A stretch of 17,730 bases of DNA, from NCBI GenBank assembly GCA_004335835.1, contig RWJK01001389.1, positions 43,551 to 61,280 on the forward strand, in the 5' to 3' direction. The position numbers were made by a program, and so were the translations under genes. The notes under the pieces are model-generated. The model saw only the letters and a program-made list of their open reading frames with translations. It did not search any database and had not been told where the DNA came from. Origin of the DNA: Scenedesmus sp. ARA3 (lineage: Eukaryota; Chlorophyta; Chlorophyceae; Sphaeropleales; Scenedesmaceae). Each line of letters begins with the position of its first letter. Position 1 is the first letter of the stretch. Shown piece by piece: positions 8,486 to 17,667 of this stretch.

Positions 8486-9357
8486 AGACTACTGACACGA
8501 AGGTTGACTTGCTGGCCATCGCTGATCAACTGGACCTGCACCTGCAGCTCTGCTGGAAGGCGATACGGGCCTGCTCACACCTTGGCGGCTCGCTGGCACT
8601 GCTGCTGCAAGCCCGGTGCCTTTCAAAGTATGCCAAGGTTGCTCAGCTGCTGCAGCAGCTGGCTGCTGCAACACAGGGGTCTTCAGCAGCTGAGCAGCAG
8701 CGTTGCAGTCAAGCGGAGGCCGCAGACACAGCAGATCATGCACCTAATGCCATGGAGCTGCTGCAGGCCGTGGCTGCAGCTCTGAAGAAAGTGATTGGTG
8801 CGTGTATGACCAGCTTGGCTGCTGCAGACTTGCAGCTGCCGGGTGATGCAGCGGCTGCTGCCAAGGCGTTGGCAAGGCTTCAGCAGCAGGGGAAGGCACT
8901 GCAGCTGCAGTCGTATCAAAACCTGCCAAAGCAGCAACAGCCAGCAAGTAGTGCAGAGCAGTTCAATGTCAGCAGCAGTGGGGTTTCTGGTAGCAGCCAG
9001 CAACACGCGCAGCAGCAGGCAGACCAGGAGCAGAATCAAGAGGAAGCACAGCAGCAGCAGCAGCAGCAGCAGGGCTTCCAAGGGCAGCAGGCTGAGCAGC
9101 TGGCCCAGGAGCTGCTGCAGTTTGGGCATGACATCTGCCTGCAGCTGCCTGTGCCCTACTGGTGCTGCAACCCCGCCTGCAGCAACGTGGCAGAGTGCAG
9201 CGAGCTTGAGCTGGTGTCCCGCAAGGGCAGCAGGTGCTCTGGCTGCGCCACTGCGCGCTTCTGCAGCAAGTCCTGCCAGCAGCAGTGCTGGAAAGGGCAG
9301 CATGCGCCTGTGTGCAAGCGCATAGCCATAGCACGCAAGGGCCAGCAGCAGGAGTAG
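5682..9357 (+). CDS. Gene C: intact MYND zinc-finger protein
   Basis: Four exons join in matching phase: 5682-5858 (phase 0), 6035-6284 (phase 1), 6542-7816 (phase 1) and 8165-9357, giving 964 residues. Donors read CAG|GTAGGT, ACAG|GTGAGC and ACAG|GTAGGA; acceptors are TTGCAG, CTCAG and TTGCAG. The ATG at 5682 gives the same 59-codon first exon as A and B; an upstream in-frame ATG at 5577 would add a Ser/Thr-rich leader and is less likely. The N-terminal third is helical and Leu/Ala-rich; Ser and Gln tracts separate the conserved blocks; the finger lies at residues 901-951 (likely ligands C902, C906, C925, C928, C934, C938, H947, C951). Intron 3 (7817-8164, 348 nt) has no stop and is a multiple of three, so retention would give about 1,080 residues. 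MYND domains are protein-interaction modules; no SET or other enzyme domain was seen, and the function is unknown. Confidence 0.8.
8026..8041 (+). other. ATGCATGCATGCAGCA element conserved in intron 3 (copy C)
   Basis: Exact match to 3687-3702 in the corresponding intron of gene A. Both copies lie in the second half of intron 3. This supports duplication of the whole gene with its introns. Confidence 0.6.
8446..8484 (+). repeat. (AGC)13 run coding poly-Ser in gene C
   Basis: Thirteen uninterrupted AGC codons give a 13-Ser tract in exon 4 of gene C. The corresponding place in gene A has a shorter run of about eight Ser codons (4098-4122), so this tract differs in length between paralogues. 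Confidence 0.85.
9163..9315 (+). other. MYND zinc-finger coding segment of gene C
   Basis: The eight-ligand Cys/His layout is the same as in gene A: CCNPAC, CSGC, FCSKSC, QHAPVC. The segment has the same length (153 nt) and few substitutions. It lies 13 residues from the C-terminus, in a complete reading frame. Confidence 0.88.
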
Positions 9358-10055
9358 AGTGTGCATGAGTGGTTGCAGGGATGCTTGCCAGCATAAAGAG
9401 TTGCATGCAGGTCACACATCACAAGCACAATGGCGACGTTGCTATGGCATAAATGGTAACATGATGATGATGATGCTGTTGAAAAGCACAATGCAACATA
9501 ATGCGCCTCACATGTACATGGCTAGAAATGGCGTCCCCCGGCACCGTGATGGCTGCTTGACCTCAGATGTTAAGATGTGCTCCAGCACACATGCGAAGCT
9601 GGGGTGTGTATTGCACTGACGTGCATGCACATTTGGTGCCTGGAGGGAGCTGCAACAGGCCTAGTTTTACCAAGTGCGCTGCTGCTAGCAGCATCTTGCG
9701 CAGTGTGCCGCTGCTAGCAGCATGCTGTTTGTGCTGCGCTTGCAGCTGTCACTGAACTTTTCAGGAATTGTGCTGCAAGACCGTGTCAAATGGGTTTTTC
9801 CGGTGTTTGGTACAACGAAAACAAGCTTGGACGTTCACAGTAGTGCAAGCCAAAGCAGACCAGCAAAATACTGCAGCGTAACCAGAGCTAATTCCGCAAC
9901 CATCCCACAAGGGGCCGTGCTCAACGGGGTTGATGCTGCACAACCCTAAGTGTCCCACATGACTATGGACACCGGCACGTCACCTCAGTGTGCAAACTTC
10001 TACAACACCACCAGTAGCACCAGCAGCAGCAGCACCTACGGGCCTGCTTGTACAC
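9358..10055. other. Gene-free stretch between convergent genes C and D
   Basis: These 698 bp hold the 3' flanks of C (plus) and D (minus). I see no coding segment with exon-like borders. Minor features are a short GAT run near 9462-9476 and two copies of the palindrome CTGCTAGCAG within 9680-9725. No TGTAA was found in the part next to gene C. Confidence 0.6.
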
Positions 10056-12636
10056 TTACACACCCCCATCAGCCACTAAATACTGGGCCCGCTGCCAATC
10101 CCGCTGCCGCCAGCCGAGGCCTGCCCGGCCTGCCGCATGACTACTCACCAACGTGGCTTCTTCCTTGCCTTCAACCGCAGCCACCTCACTACCCCTGCCA
10201 CTTTGCATCTCCATCAGACTGCGAGTATCCTGGCCAGCACCTGCAGCAACACCCGCCTCATCTGCTGCTGCCGCGGCTAGCAGCCCGCTGGTAGCAGCAG
10301 CAGGCAGCTGCAGTGCTGCTGCCCCTGCAGACCTGCCCAGCTGCAGCAGCCGCTGCTGCTGTGCACCAGGCGTGTAGCCCACGGGCAGGCCTACAGTGCC
10401 TGGGCCAGTCAGTGCTGTCACTTCCTCCCAGCTGAGGTGGGGCACTGCATAATGGGCCAGTCCTTGGGGCCCTGACGCCTCCAGCACATCAAGCAGCTCA
10501 TACACCTGCAAGATGCACACACAGACAGCCTTGATACGCAAGTGTGGTGTTTCACAGCCAGTTTCAACAGCAGATGTGTTGTGCGGGATACACTTGTGCT
10601 TGTTGAGCAGCAGAGCGCCTGTCACTGCTATTTATACCATCACCAATTCACAACTTGCCGCCGCAGTCGCAGCATGCATCCACATGCGCCTGCAGTGCAG
10701 TTTGGGGTGCTCATCCGCACATCAGTATCATGCATACCAAGCCACAGCAATCACCATGACAACCCACCTGCGCCTGCAGTGCAGCAGGGTGCTGTATCAT
10801 GAGGTCAAGGTCCCCAGCATCCAGCGACAGCAGCTTGGACACCACTGGCTCAGGCAGCTGCAGCACCTGCTGCTGCTGCTGCTGCTGCTGCGGATCCACC
10901 AGCTGTTCACCTGCTGCAGAGGCTGGTGGTGTATTGCTGCTGATGCTGCTGCCAGCACCTTCTGCCATTGTGCTGCTGCTATTGCTGCTGCTGTTGTCAG
11001 GTGTTCCTGGGCCTGGCAGCGCTGCTTGCGCAGCTGCTGCTCCTGCTGCTGCTGCCGCCGATGCTGGTGTGATGAAGCCAGCTGCTGCTGCAGCTGCCGC
11101 AATGGCGGGCTCATCTGCTGCTGCCTCCGCTGCCGCCAGCAGCTGCTGGCTGGTGCCGCTGCCCAAGCTGCAGCCTAGGTGCAGCTCCAGCAGTGCTGTG
11201 TGGATGCGCTGCGTCATCCACTTGTTGTAGTAGTACCTGCAGGCACAGCAGCAGGGCGTGAAAAGGGTTCCAGTGCATCCAGCTTGACATGATGATTGCT
11301 GCGGCAGCCCAGCACGACAAAAGAGGGACCGAACAGGGGCGTCCTCAACAGCAGAGATTGCATCAAATGCTTGCTGGCACACACTCAACCCTGGTTTTGT
11401 CAGGCTGGCCATCATTTGTGCTGGCCATCACAGCTTGCCATGCCACGCAATGCAGCATAGCAGCAGCAAAGCACCAGCAAGCAGCAGCAAACTTTGCTGG
11501 CAGCAACTGACCAGCAGCATAATAGCACACGATGTTCGCATGACCGTGCTTCTGGACAGCTGTGCCTGCGTGATCAGCCCACTTGGAGCGCCAGGAGCCT
11601 TCGGGCAGGGGCCTTCTGGTCCAGCATTGCTTGCAGGTGCGCTGTTGTGCATTTACCATTCCCAACCGCTGCCATTTCACACGACCAGCAGCACAGTTGC
11701 AGCAGGGCTCACCACTTGGGCCGAGGCCTCATCACCTCCGGCAGCCTCAGCTCAGCTTCCAGCTGCAGCTGCTGCAGCAGCCCACCAAGCCCACCAGTCC
11801 TAAACGCAACTGCCTGCTCAGGTGGCAGATGCTGTGCCAGGGAAGCCAGCCGGTCTGCTACTGCTGCATCTGCTGGGGTTTGCAGAGCTGCTGCTGCTGC
11901 GCAATGCACGACAGCCTTCGGCCACTGTGCTAGTGCTGCATAGGCGTCTGCGGCTAGCAGCAGAGCGGGCACCCAGCGGCAAGTAGGCCCTGCTGCTGTT
12001 TGTGGTGGGGTGTTAGAAGGTTGTCCTTGCCCTGAAGTGCTGTGGCTGCTGCTGGTGCTGATGAGCTGGGCTGCTGCAGCTGCTGACTGTGTAGCTGCTG
12101 CTGTGGGTGCTGCTGTGCCAGCAGCAGCTGCAGCAGCAGCGGCATATGCCATCGCTGCTTGTGCGTCTTTCAGGGCTTGACGATTGTTGCCAGCATGCAG
12201 GTAACAGCGGCCCCTGGCCCATGCAGCCACATGGCGAGGAACTGCAGCATACATTCATGCGGAGACAACTGTCAGTTGTGAGAGCGACACCTGTCACAAT
12301 GAAGGTGTCCCCCCGGCACATGATGCAGGGTTTTGGTTTGTTGAACACAATAGTCAGCACCAAGACTGCTGCATCACCTTTGGTCTTGAGCCTGCTGCTG
12401 CTGCTGCTGCTGATCAGTGGCAGTTGAGCTGCGAACTCTGCAAACATGTGCTGGTCCTGTTGCAGCAGCTGGCGCAGGTGCTGCTGCACCTCTGTCACGG
12501 AGAGTCGCTCGTTAGCTGGGACTAGCCGCAGGATGCTTCCATCTCTCGATGAGAAGGGAGCTGGGCGCTCTGCAACAGCAATTGCTGCTGCCCATTGTGC
12601 AGCGAGCGTGTCTGCTTCTTCGCATGATGCTAGCAT
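10056..12636 (-). CDS. Gene D: TPR-like protein of unknown function
   Basis: Four minus-strand exons join in phase: 12636-12378 (phase 1), 12241-11713 (phase 2), 11236-10768 (phase 0) and 10505-10056 (TAA), giving 568 residues. Introns are 136, 476 and 262 nt; donors include G|GTGAGC and CAG|GTGGGT, and acceptors end in CTGCAG or TTGCAG. Two TPR-like helix pairs are visible: about residues 92-122 (AWARGRCYLHAGNNRQALKD) and about 176-210 (PALLLAADAYAALAQWPKAV), separated by an Ala/Ser-rich low-complexity linker. The exon 2-3 join restores RPRPKWYYYNKWMTQRI, a coherent conserved-looking stretch that supports the model. Exon 3 has Ala, Ser and Gln runs; the C-terminal exon begins VYELLDVLEASG. 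TPR repeats bind partner proteins, often chaperones, but the partner cannot be told. No signal peptide or membrane span was seen. The start at 12636 is the first ATG of the open frame and could be wrong. Confidence 0.65.
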
Positions 12637-12911
12637 CGCTGTAAGCTATTAAGAGATGTGATAAAACACTGTGCGTCTGATCTATGCTTAGTTCCCGACT
12701 GTAGCTCAGCGTTCTGCCGATGCAACTTTCGCGCCTACCTCGGCGCGATCGACGATCGACCCGCCTCATGCACAACACGTGCAAAGAGCTGTGCCACCTT
12801 TGATTGCCACCAAACTCTGACGCCCAGATTCATGCCAAGTTGGAACGACTAAAAATCCACCGACGCGGCGTAGGACTTTACTCGCAGACGTCAGGCCTGG
12901 TCTGCTAGCTG
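12637..12911. promoter_or_regulatory. Upstream region of gene D and 3' flank of gene E
   Basis: These 275 bp separate the stop of E (12912) from the start of D (12636), both on the minus strand. The promoter of D and the 3' UTR of E must share it. The stretch is almost free of CAG runs and is richer in CpG than the genes. No TATA box, TGTAA or other firm motif was seen on the minus strand. Confidence 0.4.
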
Positions 12912-13911
12912 CTAGGGTGGCAGGTGCAGGCTGTGACTCAGCGGCAGCAAGTGCACCACCAGCTGCTTGTCACACCTGCTCCCGAAGCAAGCCCTGTCAT
13001 CTGCCAAACCCTGTTCAGCATGCTTGCGGTGGTGGTGGTGGTGATGGTGGGTTGCCTCGGCATCTGGTGCCTGCTGCATCTCGTTGTCATCGTGCTGTCC
13101 TCCTGCTGCTGCTGCTGCCGCCTGCCCAAGGTCTTGGCATCGCACCACCTGCAGCAACAACGAAGTATCAAGTAGCAACTGCTGCTGTGAGAAGGCATGG
13201 CAGCAGAGGGCGTTTTGATGCTGTGCTTTGTACACTGTCAGCCTGCAGGAACAGCACATCGCACAATGCTGCAGAGCAAAGTTCAGTGGCAAGGCAGGCA
13301 CATTGCTCGTTTGCAGCTGCACCATATCACATAACCACCAGTTGCGCATGCTCAAAGCCTAGCCGCGTTGTCAGCTACTCACGTGCACAGCTTGCAGCGC
13401 GCCGTGCGGGGTCGCATCCAGCTCAAAGCCCCCATTGTGAGGCAGATCACACGCATCCACAACCAGCAGCTGCAGCAGCGGCGCAGCAGCAACAGCCTGC
13501 GACACAAAGCTGAGCCCTAGAGGGGCCACTGCATGCCGCAGCTGCAGCGACTTGAGGCTGCGCTGGCAGCAGTGCTGCAGCAGCTGCAGCAGCGCACCCT
13601 CGCTGAATGACGCTGAAAGAGCAGAGCCGCACAAATCCAACCCTGCTTGCTGACCGCTGCTGCTGCTGCTGCTGCTGCTGCATTTGTAACAGTCCTTGAG
13701 CTTCAGGTGTTGCAGGCTGCATCCAGCAGCTGCCAGTGCAAGCAGCAGACCATCGCTGAGGCCCCTGAGCCTAACCAGGCAAAGGTTGACCAGCGTTGAC
13801 CAAGTTTGACCAGAGTTTGACCGGCTGGGGACAGCCAGCAGCTGCAGCAGCTGCTGGTCTGTGGCATCTACTGGAGGACCATCTAGCTGCAGAGTGGACA
13901 GCTGCCAGCGG

Positions 13912-13947
<36 letters not shown>

Positions 13948-15407
13948 CCAGCACTGCGGCTGTTGTTGTTCGCCTGCTGCATGCTGCATGGTTCCAGCAT
14001 GTCTGTCGCGCTGAAGGGTCCGACACACTGCTGTAGCTGCAAGCTGGTCAGCTTGGGACAGCCACGGATGACAGCAGACACACCTGCAGGCAGCCACCGC
14101 ACAGTGTGCAGTCAGCTGAGTGCGTAAAACCAGTGCTTGTGCTGATACTGATCTGGCTAGATGGCAATGCACCTTTTCCGTGCCTCAGCAGCCCAGCTGG
14201 TGGTTTGGCAAGGTATGCATTGCTGCGGTAATGCAGCTGCTTGACAGTTTAAGGCAGCATGCCTTGAATTGGACCTTCAGCAGCATGCGGTGGCATGTGC
14301 AGTGGTTGCTGCATTATAGACCCATGTGCACATGCAGCCTTTGGACATCTGGCTGCTTGAGCATGTGCCACTGTTACTTTGTTGTGTTGCTTTGTTATGA
14401 ACCTAGCCAGCCCTCACCTGTGCTGCTGACTGGGCAGAGTGACAGGCAGAGGTGCTGCAGGTGGGGGCAGCTGCCACCCAGCAGCAGCAGCACACTGTCA
14501 GTCACACTTGCACCCACACCTGCACGAATAGACACAGACACACAGCGACGACCTCAGCAAGCTAAAGCAGCATGCCAGCAACTGCACAGCTGTGAAGCAA
14601 AATAAACCGTGCTGGCAGATAAAACAAGCGCACCAGCAGCGCTGTTGTGTTGTGACCCAGACCTGCTGTGTTGCGCATGGCTGAAGAGTGTTGTGCACAT
14701 GCAGCGCAGCAACAGCTTCACAGGCAGAGGCACGCTCAACTTGTATGAAATTGTTACGTTGACTAGCTTCCAGCCCACCTGCGGTGAAGCTGGTGAGGCA
14801 TGTTGACGACTGCAGCAGCACAGCAGCACTGCCAGCAGACCAGCCCCAACCAATAGACAGGTGCGTCAGCTGTGTCATACCACCTCCAGCAGCAGCATCG
14901 CCAGCAGCAGCAGCTGTGGTTGCAGCTTCTTGCCCCAGAAGAGCCTGGCCTGCAGCTGGTTGTTGCTGCTTTGGTTGTGCGTCTGCTGTTGCTGCTGCTG
15001 CTGAGTGGCGTCTGTGCACCATCAGGGCTGTCTGCAGCTGCTCTGCGCCGCCTGCACGTCATATGTCAGCCACAGACAAACAGCACATACACAAAAGTAA
15101 GACAATTGTCGAAACAGAAGCTCAAGATCACCAAAAAAAGGCAATCATGCAATGCACAACATTGAGTACTTTTGGGCGCAGCATCAACATACAGAAAATC
15201 TGACACTCTGCAGTCACACAAGCGTCTATGCGCACCTTCAACCGCCAGTGTGGGGCATCCAGAGGCTCCTAGCCTGCGCAGGTTGTTGCAGCCCCAGCCC
15301 AGCAGCTGCAGCAGGCAGCCGGCACTCAGCTGCACAGCATCAGCCACATCTAGCTCCACCAGGCGAGCCACAGCTGCTGCTATGCCACCTGGTACTTCAC
15401 TGCTATC

Positions 15408-15442
<35 letters not shown>

Positions 15443-15616
15443 CTGCTGAAGTGTGATGGCGTGTTGTGGACCCTCCTTGCTGCTGGTGTTGCTGTGGCGA
15501 CTGCTGCGTGCCACGTTTGCTGTTCTTCTGTGGGCTGGCTGCTGCTGTGTTGCTTGAGCGTCCGAGGAAAGCGGCGTCTACGTTGACGCGCCTGGCAAGA
15601 AGCACTGCACGGTCAG

Positions 15617-15668
<52 letters not shown>

Positions 15669-17086
15669 TGCACGTGTTCAATATCCCCTGCCGCCGGCTT
15701 TGGCTCTCTGAAAGGTTCAGCGCTTGCCCTACCTGGTGGATGTGTATGTTACCACGAGAGATTGATGATGATAGCTACATGTAGTTCATACTGCTACATT
15801 CGGAGCTGCTGTTACACCACGCCCACAGCTTGCATGCATCCCCACGATTAGCAACATTTCAACACCTCATGTCAGCATGCATTAATTGCAATCAGCTCAT
15901 CAAAAGCCTTGGCAGTGTCTCACCTTTCAACTGTGGCAGCCCAAGCAGTGCATCCCTAAAGGCTTTGAAGTCAGCAGCAGCTGCATTGCTGCCCTGCAGC
16001 GCTGCACACCCACACACATCAAGCAGCTGCAGCTCAGGAAACCCCTTGCTGCGCATCTGCCGCAACCTGCTGCTGCTGCTGCTGCTGCTGCTGCCACCTC
16101 GTGCAATGCCTGAAGGAGCTCTGCCAAACATGTCAGCACTTCTGGCAGCTGCGGCTGCACTGTTGCTTCTGCTGCCTGGCAAACCCCAGCTGCTGCTGCC
16201 GCCGCCAGTGGTGCTGCTGCTTAGCATCGCAAATGTTGCAGCTGCTGCGTGTGTGTCTGCTAGTGCCAGGGACTGCAGGCAGCTGCTGCTGCAGCGCTCC
16301 AGCAGCAGCTGTAGTTGCACCTCTGGCTGGCAGGATAGGCCTGACAGGTCCAGGTGGTGCAGCTCAGCCAGAAACGAGCTGGGAATGTTGGCCTGCAAAA
16401 AAGAAATGGAACGAAATGGAATGAGACAGGAGAGGTTTGTGACTTTTGGACTTGCTGTTGCAGCCGACATGCTGGCTTGATAGCTCCAGGTGACGCAGCC
16501 CGCCAAAAACCTCCCTGGGATGCTGGCGTGCCTTTGAATCAAGTATGTATATTGATTTTGGTGTTTGGCAAAGGAGATACATTTGGCATGCATAAGCAGC
16601 ATACACACCTGGCATTGGAATGTCTCAATGACATCATGAGTGAGTGCAAAGGAGTGACTGAAGCGCAACGTGAAGTATGATGCAAGTGTGGACAGACAGG
16701 TGGCATCTGAATTGTTACATAAAAAATTCAACATAAAACATGGCAAAAACACAACCTCACGAGCCGCACCAGAAGCGTTTCCACTTTTGTTGCAGTGCCT
16801 GCTCCTCCTCGCAGTATGAGTGACGGCTGCTGCCGTGTCAACGCCGCCCGCAGCAGCAGCGGCACCGCCCCGGGCCTGTGTAACTGCCCAGACCCTGAAC
16901 CCTGCCCAGAACCCTGCAAACCCTGGCCGTTACAGCCTGGCAGCAGCTGCGGCGGCCAGGGGTGGCTCACCGCAGCAACACTGCCAGGAGGGTCTGGCAG
17001 CGGCAGCAGCATCATGTGCATTGGCGGCTGCTGCCGCTGCTGCTGCTGCTGAGATTGGCTGCGCGAAGGTGCTGCCTCTTGTAGGC

Positions 17087-17179
<93 letters not shown>

Positions 17180-17635
17180 GCTGTACCATGCCCATCCAGC
17201 GCTGAAGCATCCGCTGATCCTGATGCGTCACATAATGCTGCAGTTGCTGCACGCCCTCCTGGAACACAGCTTTCCAACTGCTGTTTGCCAGCACATCTGC
17301 CACTGGGTTTGTGGCGTACTGCCGGCTGGCACCGCTGCTGCTGCTGCTGCTGGGGTTGTCCTGCAAGGTTGCCCTGAGAGCCTGCCAGGCTGGTGTAGGG
17401 GTGTTGGGAGGCAGGTGGCCTTTGATGAGGCTTAGGTGCTGCGTTTGCTGCGGCTGTTGACAAAGCGGCAGCTGCCATGTGCTCTGCTGCAGGTGCTGCT
17501 GCTGGCAGGCGACTGAAGGTGAGGGTTGCTGGGCTGAGCTAGCACTGACGCTGCAACTGCTGCTGCTGCTGCTGCTGCCGCCCATCAGCGCTGTTGTCCT
17601 GCCATCAGTAATGAAGCAGCTGGTGGCATCCAGCA
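12912..17635 (-). CDS. Gene E: leucine-rich-repeat (RNI/AMN1-like) protein with polyglutamine N-terminal region (5' end uncertain)
   Basis: Eight minus-strand exons join in phase: 17635-16761 (ends phase 0), 16531-16469 (0), 16392-15924 (1), 15604-15236 (1), 15051-14779 (1), 14519-14418 (1), 14083-13383 (0) and 13148-12912 (TAG), about 1,030 residues in view. The first exon has Gln and Ser tracts, with 29 Gln in a row. After it come leucine-rich repeats: FGGLRHLELSS, LAELHHLDLSG, FPELQLLDVCGC, LVELDVADAVQ, CNNLRRLGASGCPTL, LTHLSIGWGW, CPHLQHLCLSLCPVSSTG, CPKLTSLQLQQC, LQHLKLKDC, LKSLQLRHAV and ALQAVHVVRC. The C-x-x-L-x-x-L-x-L spacing is that of the cysteine-containing LRRs of AMN1 and F-box/LRR proteins. 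No F-box was recognised. The last exon has seven His codons (13029-13049). The start may be the ATG at 17585 or lie outside the window. Joining 17635-16761 to 16531-16469 is my inference; the former could be a separate gene. Confidence 0.66.
13029..13049 (-). repeat. Seven-His tract in the last exon of gene E
   Basis: Minus-strand CAC/CAT codons give seven consecutive His after a GQHDDNEMQQ segment, near the C-terminus of gene E. The tract is part of the coding frame if the last exon is 13148-12912. It may bind metal, but this is inference. Confidence 0.6.
15619..15666. repeat. (CAG)16 run, CTG on the gene E transcript, just upstream of a 3' splice site
   Basis: Sixteen perfect CAG units on the plus strand. 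In the gene E transcript they read (CUG)16 and end about 15 nt before the exon that starts at 15604. They therefore lie in intron 15923-15605, where a pyrimidine-rich tract is expected. Most other long runs in the window read CAG on the strand of their gene, so this one has the opposite polarity. Confidence 0.8.
17088..17174. repeat. (CTG)29 run coding a 29-residue polyglutamine tract in gene E
   Basis: Twenty-nine uninterrupted CTG units on the plus strand read CAG in the minus-strand frame. The tract follows a helical segment (RMLQRWMGMVQHE) and precedes a Gln/Pro/Gly-rich linker. It is the longest perfect triplet run among the genes here and is likely to vary in length. Confidence 0.9.
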
Positions 17636-17667
17636 CTGCCGACCCTGCTCCAACAAGACCAATACAG

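Noticed and set aside
8683..9366. Minus-strand open frame of 227 codons opposite the MYND region
   Set aside because: It is an antisense shadow of gene C exon 4; the similar frame opposite gene A has the same origin.
9680..9725. Two copies of the palindrome CTGCTAGCAG, as possible mobile-element ends
   Set aside because: There is no target-site duplication, no longer terminal inverted repeat and no transposase nearby; the palindrome is close to the local CTG/CAG composition.
10686..10784. Duplicated GCGCCTGCAGTGCAG at 10686-10700 and 10770-10784
   Set aside because: It looks like a short local duplication of the end of a gene D exon into the next intron. It is made largely of common CTGCAG-type sequence, so its weight is low.
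11428..11652. Possible additional exon of gene D (a frame with MLDQKAPARRLLALQ)
   Set aside because: Its phase does not fit the exon 2 donor at 11713, whereas joining 11713 to 11236 directly restores a continuous frame and a coherent motif. It is left in the intron, though an alternative exon cannot be excluded.
12692..12760. Possible tRNA: TAGCTCAGCG at about 12702 resembles a tRNA A box
   Set aside because: No matching B box and no cloverleaf or acceptor stem could be found downstream.
14120..14605. Plus-strand open frame of 161 codons
   Set aside because: It lies across gene E introns and antisense to the 102-nt LRR exon; it has no coding signs of its own.
16609..16734. Alternative first exon of gene E starting at ATG 16734 and ending CAATGCCAG|GTGTGT
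   Set aside because: The phase would fit, but the encoded peptide shows no LRR character. Joining exon 17635-16761 to 16531 gives LLVRL then ARQHPREVFGGLRHL, a smooth LRR entry. It remains a minor alternative.
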